Below are positions 52,106 to 59,421 of a DNA stretch of 64,000 nucleotides, in pieces. The stretch covers positions 248,001-312,000 of the forward strand of contig CAKQQQ010000002.1 of assembly GCA_934271065.1 (NCBI GenBank), in the 5' to 3' direction. The first letter of the stretch is position 1, and the number at the start of each line of letters is the position of its first letter. The stretch is from an uncultured Clostridia bacterium (GTDB lineage Bacteria; Bacillota; Clostridia; Christensenellales; Borkfalkiaceae). Made by a program: the position numbers and the translations under genes. The notes beneath the pieces were generated by a model, which saw only the letters and a program-made list of their open reading frames with translations, was not told the origin of the DNA and made no database searches.

Positions 52106-52230
52106 AATCCCGTTCCTCCTTCAAGCCAGTCATCGGGTATTATTCCCAAATCATCTCCCGAAGCCGTTATAACGTCGTTTTTGTCAAATATCAAAACGCT
52201 CCCTTTTGGTGTTACATATTTCTTTTTCAT
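52102..52230 (-). CDS. 42-aa micro-ORF of unknown function (locus B)
   Basis: 42 codons: MKKKYVTPKGSVLIFDKNDV then ITASGDDLGIIPDDWLEGGT and GL. AGGAGG lies 6 nt upstream, and a second AGGAGG lies 23 nt further up with no start codon after it. The stop overlaps the ATG of the 1539-aa gene (ATGA). It is the same length as the locus A micro-ORF, aligned with one gap: K-x-Y-xx-PK-xx-(I/V)-(I/L)-x-(L/F)-xx-(D/N)DVI-x-(T/A)S. Both are followed by a secreted protein with the same N-terminal domain. No function is known. Conservation in two loci argues for real translation. Confidence 0.75.
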   Translation of the reverse strand: MKKKYVTPKGSVLIFDKNDVITASGDDLGIIPDDWLEGGTGL

Positions 52231-52278
52231 AAATTTCCTCCTGTTTTTTTCTTGAAAAACCTCCTATATATATTAAAT

Positions 52279-54318
52279 TCAGTACCCCCAGCGGGCGAAG
52301 AGAGTACTTAATTTTTTCGAGTCTGACTCGGCTTCGTTAGTCACGCCGAGCGCGCGACAATCGTTGACGAAAGCTTTTTTCATTTTATCGGACTGTTCGC
52401 TCGACAACTGTTCTCCGTATAACGTTATCAACGCGTATCTCGGAAACAAAGATTCTATAACGATATGCTTTTTAAGCGTTGCATAAGTATCGGAAGACTG
52501 CTCGGCATATTTCTCTATTGCCTTAAACGCCTCTTCCGCATAATCGATATATCCCGTGAGAGTGCAATAATCCCAGTACTGTTTTTTTGCAAGCACGTTT
52601 CCCGTACCGTTGTTTATACCGCCGTCTACAGTGTCGTTATAAGTGCTTTCGAGATAAGAAAGTCTGCCTTGAAGCGCCTTGAAATACTTTTTCATGGGTT
52701 CTGCCGCCTCCTTGAAATATCCGCGGAAAAATTTTTCTTCAAGCGTCCCGTAATTCACGTTCACGTTTATTCCGGCTTTGGAATCTATATAATACTTAAA
52801 TGCCGTAAAACCCGTGGGCGAGCCTTGATTATGCTGCCCCTGATTAAACATATACACCGCATGATTTTCAAGGCAAAACCTATAATTCTCAACTATCGTC
52901 TCCCACGAATTATACGGGTAAAAATAGCTGTTGAAATAGGTTTCGTAAAGCCACATATACACCTTGTCAGTAAGCGCCGACCAGGACTTAATCGAGTTCG
53001 ATTCGCCCTTTTCGATATTCTTCTTTTCATAAAAGGTGGAAGTATAATAAGATTCTATCGGAGCGACTATCACGCCGACGTGTTCGTTCATAATAACATC
53101 CTTGCTCGTCGCGCGATACTTACCGTCTTCGCCGAGAACGGTCGGCGATTCTTTCGTACCGTGATACGCGAAGAAAATCACGTTCACCTCTCTTTTTTCG
53201 GTTTTGTTCGCTTCTGCCTCCGCTTCGAGATCCGCCTGAAGCAAATCGTCGACGTCGTTCAGGAACATTATGTATGCGGCGGAAATCGCGCCGTATTTTT
53301 TAACGACGTCAAGACAGCTTTCGCAATCGCAATAACTGTAATTGTCCTGATGAGTAATCGTGATATTGCTCATTGTCGGGTTTTTATCGACCACTTCTTT
53401 CAAATACTCGTAAAGCGTTTCTACCATCGCGCGATATTCTTCGGCGTCGCCGTGAGCTGTGTAGCAAAGCTGTTCTTTTTGCTCGTTACCCGCATAACTG
53501 TACCATTTGGGGTGATAGTTATCGGGGTCGGATTCGTCGTTGTACATCGAAGGCGGCAGATAGTTGTACGAGTTATGGTTAGGGGTCGCGCCCGTTCCCG
53601 TTGCCCTGTTCGGTACGGACATAAACATAGATTCGAGCATATTGAAATTAAACCCCATTCCGTACGCAGCGGAAGCGGATATTTTGAACGTCGAACACAT
53701 ACGATAATCGTAATCGGGTTTTTCGGTGATATCCATATCCGGAATCGTTTCTCCGCTTTTTTCGTAAACGACACAATCTTCCGCGAGCATATCATAACCG
53801 AGAGTCGCTTCTAAAAACTTTATCGCGCCCAGTTGATAACCGTCTTCTCCCCCGCACATTATAAACACGGTGTTTCCTGCCGTTTTTATATGATACCCGT
53901 TATTATTCAGGTTTTCGGCGGGCATGTTAAGTCCCGCTTTTGCAAAAAACCGTTTGTTATCGAAAACTATAAGCTTATCCTTTTCCGTCCAGCCTTTTTC
54001 TCTGTCTTCGCTATAAATTTCTCTCTTTAGCGAAGCCCCGGTCGCAACGTTCACGTGTTTAACGATCAGGTCTGCCGCTTTTTTCATTTTTTCGCCGTCG
54101 TTATCGGCAACTATAACGTATTCGCTTGCTCTGTCTTTTACAAAAACTCGCGATTCGTTTTCTTTTATATCGATTTTATGCAGAGTATTCGTTGCCAGAT
54201 GTTCCTGCTTTTCCCTCAAGGTTTCGCTATGTTTTTCTTTTTTTCCGCAAGAAAAACATAGCGCGGAAGCAGTAACGCAACATAAGATAATACTTACGAT
54301 TTTATATATTTTTTTCAT
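52279..54318 (-). CDS. Exported DUF4838 lipoprotein (locus B)
   Basis: 679 aa with lipoprotein signal peptide (ILCCVTASALCFSCGKKEK). The N-terminal alpha/beta domain (SEYVIVADNDGEKMKKAADL, GGEDGYQLGAIKFLEATLGY) leads to the DUF4838 barrel: ITHQDNYSYCDCESCLDV (Cys330-x-Cys-x-x-Cys), VIFFAYHGTKESPTVL, KVYMWLYETYFNSYFYPYNS and AVYMFNQGQHNQGSP, then a helical C-terminus. It is a close paralogue of the C-terminal half of the adjacent 1539-aa protein, suggesting duplication followed by fusion. It may be a surface glycan-active enzyme; the substrate is unknown. Confidence 0.83.
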   Translation of the reverse strand: MKKIYKIVSIILCCVTASALCFSCGKKEKHSETLREKQEHLATNTLHKIDIKENESRVFVKDRASEYVIVADNDGEKMKKAADLIVKHVNVATGASLKREIYSEDREKGWTEKDKLIVFDNKRFFAKAGLNMPAENLNNNGYHIKTAGNTVFIMCGGEDGYQLGAIKFLEATLGYDMLAEDCVVYEKSGETIPDMDITEKPDYDYRMCSTFKISASAAYGMGFNFNMLESMFMSVPNRATGTGATPNHNSYNYLPPSMYNDESDPDNYHPKWYSYAGNEQKEQLCYTAHGDAEEYRAMVETLYEYLKEVVDKNPTMSNITITHQDNYSYCDCESCLDVVKKYGAISAAYIMFLNDVDDLLQADLEAEAEANKTEKREVNVIFFAYHGTKESPTVLGEDGKYRATSKDVIMNEHVGVIVAPIESYYTSTFYEKKNIEKGESNSIKSWSALTDKVYMWLYETYFNSYFYPYNSWETIVENYRFCLENHAVYMFNQGQHNQGSPTGFTAFKYYIDSKAGINVNVNYGTLEEKFFRGYFKEAAEPMKKYFKALQGRLSYLESTYNDTVDGGINNGTGNVLAKKQYWDYCTLTGYIDYAEEAFKAIEKYAEQSSDTYATLKKHIVIESLFPRYALITLYGEQLSSEQSDKMKKAFVNDCRALGVTNEAESDSKKLSTLFARWGY

Positions 54319-54331
54319 ATTTCCCTCCGCA

Positions 54332-57300
54332 TTACTCTACGATAACTTTGAACGACGTGCCGGAAACGTTGCCTGCTTCGTCCGCAAAATAATACCTTAT
54401 CTCATATTCTCCCGCATATTCAAACCTGAATTTTCCTTCGGTAACCAACGTCGTGCGACCGTTCGGGTTCTGAACGATTATATATGCAACGACGTTTTCT
54501 GTTGCAGTCAGGTTATCCGTAACCGTATATTCCGGCAAAACTACCGACGTACCCTTTTTCACACTCGTTCCGATATTCCCGTTTATCTCAAATACGGGTG
54601 CTTCGTCGTCTATCACGTGGACTTCGTACGAAAAATCGTTAAGATTCTGCCGCGGCGCATTGTTTTCCGCAGACGTATAACTTATCGTATAGACGCCGTA
54701 TTTATGCAGAGAAACGACGTGAGTAACCGTGGGATCCGCGTCTTTAAGCAACACCCCGTCAACGGAAGTTACGTAGTTGTTTTCGGCGTCGCGCACGTTA
54801 AGCTTAAAATCTACCGTCGGCGCAAGAACGTCTGCAGAAACCGCAGAACAAATCACGTAGTTTTCGCCTTTTTTATAAAACCCGCCGTAATCCCCCGACA
54901 AAGATATATTTGGTGCGGAACGGTCTTGCCTTGCCTTGGTAATCGAGTAAGAGTTAACCGTGCCGACGTAATATTCGGAATTCTCTTCTGCGCCCGTTAC
55001 GGTAAAGTTCAAATATACCATGCCCGACGAAAAACCTTCAAACTTACTTCCGTCGGCAAAACTCTCTACGTCGTATGCGTATCCGTTTACAAGCAGACGA
55101 TTCCTATTTAATTCGATCGTGAGGCTTTGTATCACGTCTCCGTTCTCTCCGTCCGTTTGCGTGAAAGAAACGCCGTCTTTTATATCTCCGCAACTTAATT
55201 TCAACGCGCCGTATTCAGAGCGTTCGATATTTATAACAAGACGTTCTTCGCCGTTCACGGAATCGATAAGAGTAATCGTCATAAAATCGTATACGCACTT
55301 ATTCTTTACCCCGCCGAAAGTTATATTGAAGCCGTTCGACACGAGCGCGTTTGCAAACGTCCACGAATGGTCACCTTGAGAAGAAGTAAATTTCACACCT
55401 TTCTCTGTAACTTTTTTTGAAAAAGAATTTTCCCCGACCGCGCGAAAATAGTTCGCTACGGCAAGACTTCCGTTCTCATACGCCGATATCACGGGAACAG
55501 AGAAACTCTGTTCTGTCGACGAAGTGCCGTTATCGTAGTAATAAATAATCTTCGCCGCGTCGCCGTCGTTTTCGACTTCGGGAACGTATATATCCCCCGC
55601 TTTATATTTTTTCGTACCGTTTTTATCGGTTATTATGACGTCTGCGACTTTTTTATCGGGCTTTCCCGACGTATAATCGTAAGCGACAAGTTCGGGAAGT
55701 TTGTTTCCCATACCGCCTATCAAAAAAGGAGGCATGATCGCCGTTTCGCGAAAGAACGGAGCGACAGCCGCCGTAACCGATATCGCGAGTTCGTATTTTT
55801 CCGTATGTCCCGTATAATCCGTAGCGGAATACTCCACGATCCACTCCCCGAGAGTTTCGGGATAAAACACCCAAGGTTCGTCGCTTTCGTCAAACTTAAA
55901 TTCTTTTTCGCCTGAATAAACGCGCGCAGTAACCGTTTTGTTTCCCGAACCGCCCGAAATTTCCGGATAAGGTATAGTTATCTTTTTCCCGACTTCGCTT
56001 GTTTCGTCTAAACCGTCAACGCCGAAAATCATTTCCGGAAAATTCTCACGGGCGATAACGTAGACGACCTTTTCTTCCGCAAAATTACCGAAAGAATCCG
56101 CCGCGGTATAAATTATGGCGTAATCGGCGGCGTCTCTCGTGTTGAACGCGCCGTTTTTCACGTTTACTCTCGTTTGAGATTCGGTTCCGTAATATTTATA
56201 CACTTCAACGTTTACTTTGCACTCGCCCGTTATCAAGTCGTATGCCGAAGCCGCAGGGATACGATAATACTCTTTTTCCCCCGCTCTCGCGTAAGGCATA
56301 TTCTCTGTGTCGTACTCTGTTTCAACCGTAATTTCGGGCGGCACGGTATCTTCGTACCCCGCGCAAGATAAATCTATATCCTTAACGCTATTAACCACAA
56401 AGTTTGCGGAAGCCGTGTTGTAACCTTCGCATTTGACAGTAAGTCTTACGTTGCCGCTCGTAAAGCCGGTCCATTTTACGTCTGCGACTCCGCCGTAATA
56501 CGCTTTGCTGTCAGTATCTATTATCAACGTATCGTCCGCTTTCACTTCGCACGTCGCAGGATTAAATTTCAATTGTACGGCAAGTTCCGAAGGATCTTGT
56601 AACGCTTTAAGATTAAGTCCGCCGGAAGCGTTGCCGCCAAGAACTTTATAGCCGAAAAAACTTCCGCCGTTACTACGCGCGCCGTAGTTGTTGTTTACGT
56701 GTATAATACCGCCTTGATCGCCCTTCGGTTGCTGACCGTTCCCACCTGCGAGAAGATAGCAACCGCCCTTGCCGTCGTCGGTATCGGGACGCGAACTTTG
56801 CGCAATTATCCGCAAATAATTCGAAGAATCTTTCACGTCCGTGAACGTAAAAGTAATTCTCGTAAAGTCTGCAGAGCCCGCCGCGTCGGGAGCGATAAAA
56901 TATTTAACGAGCGGAATATCTTCGTTTACGTCGGGAACGCAGATTGTCTGACGAAAAGACAGCGTATCCTGTTCTTTTAGTTTAACGTATACCCCCTCCG
57001 TATCGGGCGAAGCCTCGTACGCCCCCTTACCATAGACAGCGGAGCTTTCATCGTTAAAATACTCAAAGGCTCTTTCTTTCACGGAAAAAGAGAGGCTTTC
57101 GGAATACGGCACGCCTTCCGCTATTAAATAATATTGCAAAAGATATTTCCCCGCGACGCTTAAAACGACGCTTTTAGAAGACGTCGCCGTGCCGTCGGGT
57201 CTGACTATTTTTGAAAAAGCTTCGTGTTCCGTTCCGTTTATCGTAAGCGTTCTCGAAGGAGCATTAAAAACTTCTCCCGTCAAATACGTTTTCTCTATCG

Positions 57301-57418
57301 AAACGTTGCTCCAAACCGCTTCCGCCTTCGCTCCGGATATAGCCGCAAAAATGCCGCTTAATGCAAGGCAAAAGAAAAAAACCGAGCATAAACATATTTT
57401 TTTAACCATCTTCGTCAT
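54332..57418 (-). CDS. Large secreted Ig-rich protein (locus B)
   Basis: 1028 aa with signal peptide (FFFCLALSGIFAAISGAKAE). Same architecture as the 1012-aa locus A protein: an N-terminal Ig-like domain (SKIVRPDGTATSSKSVVLSV then AGKYLLQYYLIAEG), a jelly-roll-like region with FTRITFTFTDVKDSSNYLRI, Ig-like domains (YPETLGEWIVEYSATDYTGH), a second jelly-roll region, and a C-terminal DUF5011-like domain (IIVQNPNGRTTLVTEGKFRF, YYFADEAGNVSG). No catalytic or anchoring motif was recognised. Its position directly after the permeases is the same as in locus A. Confidence 0.8.
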   Translation of the reverse strand: MTKMVKKICLCSVFFFCLALSGIFAAISGAKAEAVWSNVSIEKTYLTGEVFNAPSRTLTINGTEHEAFSKIVRPDGTATSSKSVVLSVAGKYLLQYYLIAEGVPYSESLSFSVKERAFEYFNDESSAVYGKGAYEASPDTEGVYVKLKEQDTLSFRQTICVPDVNEDIPLVKYFIAPDAAGSADFTRITFTFTDVKDSSNYLRIIAQSSRPDTDDGKGGCYLLAGGNGQQPKGDQGGIIHVNNNYGARSNGGSFFGYKVLGGNASGGLNLKALQDPSELAVQLKFNPATCEVKADDTLIIDTDSKAYYGGVADVKWTGFTSGNVRLTVKCEGYNTASANFVVNSVKDIDLSCAGYEDTVPPEITVETEYDTENMPYARAGEKEYYRIPAASAYDLITGECKVNVEVYKYYGTESQTRVNVKNGAFNTRDAADYAIIYTAADSFGNFAEEKVVYVIARENFPEMIFGVDGLDETSEVGKKITIPYPEISGGSGNKTVTARVYSGEKEFKFDESDEPWVFYPETLGEWIVEYSATDYTGHTEKYELAISVTAAVAPFFRETAIMPPFLIGGMGNKLPELVAYDYTSGKPDKKVADVIITDKNGTKKYKAGDIYVPEVENDGDAAKIIYYYDNGTSSTEQSFSVPVISAYENGSLAVANYFRAVGENSFSKKVTEKGVKFTSSQGDHSWTFANALVSNGFNITFGGVKNKCVYDFMTITLIDSVNGEERLVINIERSEYGALKLSCGDIKDGVSFTQTDGENGDVIQSLTIELNRNRLLVNGYAYDVESFADGSKFEGFSSGMVYLNFTVTGAEENSEYYVGTVNSYSITKARQDRSAPNISLSGDYGGFYKKGENYVICSAVSADVLAPTVDFKLNVRDAENNYVTSVDGVLLKDADPTVTHVVSLHKYGVYTISYTSAENNAPRQNLNDFSYEVHVIDDEAPVFEINGNIGTSVKKGTSVVLPEYTVTDNLTATENVVAYIIVQNPNGRTTLVTEGKFRFEYAGEYEIRYYFADEAGNVSGTSFKVIVE

Positions 57419-57474
57419 TCAGATTCTCCTTGTGCTATTTTTAGTCGCATCGCCACGTTCTTTTAATTTTTCAA

Positions 57475-58404
57475 TCAGCCTTTAACCCCGCCGACCGTAA
57501 GATTTCCGAGCAGTCTGCCCTGAAACGCAACGAATAAAACGAGCATCGGTATTACCACGAGAAGCGAAGCCGCTAATTTTGCGGGAACGTAAGCAATGTT
57601 TCCCTTCACCGCACCCATATTCAACTTAAAAAGTCCGTAAGCAACCGTGGGATAAGCGGGCATATACAGAAGCGGCGTCTGATAATCGTTCCAGAAATTT
57701 ATAAAATTGATAAGCAAAACCGTACTCATAACGTTCAGAACGAGCGGGAATGCGATTTTAATCATAATTGTCAGGTTATTCGCGCCGTCTATTTTCGCCG
57801 CTTCCGTAAAAGAATTCGGAAAGGAAGCGAATACGCCGTAAAAAACAAGAAAATACATTCCGAGAAAATTTGCTTTTAACAGCCATAAACCGTAAATTTT
57901 GTTGTACAGCCCGAAATTCACTACCATTTGCAACTCGGAAGGCAAATTCCCCACCGTAGGAACTATCATTGCAACTATAACCGTCGTGTATATTATTTTC
58001 GAGAACCTGAACGGGAATCTTGCACAGGCATAAGCCGTTACGCATGGTATTATCGTCGCAGCAACCGCGCTCCCCAAAGCGTATAATACCGAATAGAAAA
58101 ACATTTGCGGCAACTCTATCGTCCGCGAGTTTAATCCGTCCGCAGAAACGGTATTCGGAAGTTTGAACTCCTTAAATACCGTTTTAAGGTTATTTACAAA
58201 CTTTTCCGGTAATTGATACGGGTGATCCATAAAATCTATCTGACCTTTAAAAGAAGTCATAAGCCCCCAGGCGAGTACTCCTATCAAAGACGCCGTATAC
58301 AACGTGAGAAATATAAGCAAAATTATCGTAAAAAGATTTTGTTTACTCTCCGTCGTCGGGCGTCCCTTTGTCATTCTTTCAACTTTCATGCTTTCCCTCC
58401 TCAA
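57475..58404 (-). CDS. Sugar ABC transporter permease, MalG/LplC-like (locus B)
   Basis: 309 aa with 6 membrane segments and the EAA motif TEAAKIDGANNLTIMIKIAF then PLVLNVM. The N-terminus (TIILLIFLTLYTASLIGVLA then WGLMTSFKG) matches the locus A permease. It overlaps the preceding permease by 4 bp (ATGA). Confidence 0.93.
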   Translation of the reverse strand: MRRESMKVERMTKGRPTTESKQNLFTIILLIFLTLYTASLIGVLAWGLMTSFKGQIDFMDHPYQLPEKFVNNLKTVFKEFKLPNTVSADGLNSRTIELPQMFFYSVLYALGSAVAATIIPCVTAYACARFPFRFSKIIYTTVIVAMIVPTVGNLPSELQMVVNFGLYNKIYGLWLLKANFLGMYFLVFYGVFASFPNSFTEAAKIDGANNLTIMIKIAFPLVLNVMSTVLLINFINFWNDYQTPLLYMPAYPTVAYGLFKLNMGAVKGNIAYVPAKLAASLLVVIPMLVLFVAFQGRLLGNLTVGGVKG

Positions 58405-59339
58405 TCCTCGCTCGGTCCGAACTTTTCAAGCAGACGTTTCATCAAAAAAGTCAAGGGGACAGCCACCGCAGTCATTATCAGCCCGAACGCAGACAACACG
58501 GGATAATGCGACATATCGTTAACGTATTTGTTCGTTTGAAAAAACATGTAATATCCGAACGTTTTATACGGCACGGACGGATCGCTCCCGTAAAAGGAAT
58601 ATAAATTAAGTTGGTCGGTAAAAATTCCCGCAACACCCGCTATCAAAAACACCGTAAGAGTAGAAAATATCGAAGGAAGCGTTATATAAACGAATTCCTT
58701 AAAAGCAGTCGCCCCGTCTATCTTTGCCGCGTCGAGTACGGATGGGGAAATTCCGCTCATGGCGTTGGCGTACATAAGAACGCTTACCCCGAAACCTATC
58801 CACAAATTATAAAACATTATAGTCGCATACTGGACGTTGTTCGATTGTGATAAAAGCGACAAAACCACTTCCTGTTTCGTTATATCTTTTATCATAGCGG
58901 GTATCGCGTTATCCACGAAATACCGAAACAGCGTTACCATAACTATCGTAGATAAAATCGAAGGCAAAAACAAAATGGTTCTGAAAAAGCGCGCGCCGGA
59001 AAGTTTTTTTGCTATGTAATACGAAAACAACAAACCGAGCGGAACGCTTATTAGCGTTTTTATGAAATACGACAAAAACGATATTCTGATTATTTCCAGA
59101 ATTTCGGGAGTTTTTATCATAACGAACGCGTTTGCAAACGCACTCAAACTTAACTCCGTATGATACTTTAAGTTCTCGTCGAGAGTAATGTTTTTAAAAG
59201 CGAGCAAAAACGAATTCAGGTTTACCCCGATGTAAAATATGATAAATTGCGCAACGGGAAAAATCAGTATCAGAACGTAAAACAGCCTGTCGCTTTTAAG
59301 ACCTATTCCCCTTATCGTTTTATTTATTTTGTTTGCCAT
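58401..59339 (-). CDS. Sugar ABC transporter permease, MalF/LplB-like (locus B)
   Basis: 312 aa with 6 membrane segments and the EAA motif LDAAKIDGATAFKEFVYITL then PSIFS. The N-terminal FYVLILIFPVAQFIIFYIGV is like its locus A paralogue, which also has 312 aa. It is 82 bp after the solute-binding gene. Confidence 0.93.
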   Translation of the reverse strand: MANKINKTIRGIGLKSDRLFYVLILIFPVAQFIIFYIGVNLNSFLLAFKNITLDENLKYHTELSLSAFANAFVMIKTPEILEIIRISFLSYFIKTLISVPLGLLFSYYIAKKLSGARFFRTILFLPSILSTIVMVTLFRYFVDNAIPAMIKDITKQEVVLSLLSQSNNVQYATIMFYNLWIGFGVSVLMYANAMSGISPSVLDAAKIDGATAFKEFVYITLPSIFSTLTVFLIAGVAGIFTDQLNLYSFYGSDPSVPYKTFGYYMFFQTNKYVNDMSHYPVLSAFGLIMTAVAVPLTFLMKRLLEKFGPSED

Positions 59340-59421
59340 TTGTCCTCTTTGTACCTTTTACGTCAACCCCGTGAAATCGGGCAAACGTTTATTCGAAAAC
59401 TATTTGTTTGTTAAAAACGAA

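Noticed and set aside
27046..52230. Micro-ORFs as classical amino-acid attenuator leader peptides
   Set aside because: They have no runs of a single regulatory codon and no terminator hairpin directly after them, and their sequence is conserved at the protein level.
52465..53814. 449-aa plus-strand ORF opposite the DUF4838 lipoprotein gene
   Set aside because: It is antisense to a well-supported gene in a codon-biased region, is rich in Arg/Phe/His/Ile as expected for a shadow frame, and has no known domain.
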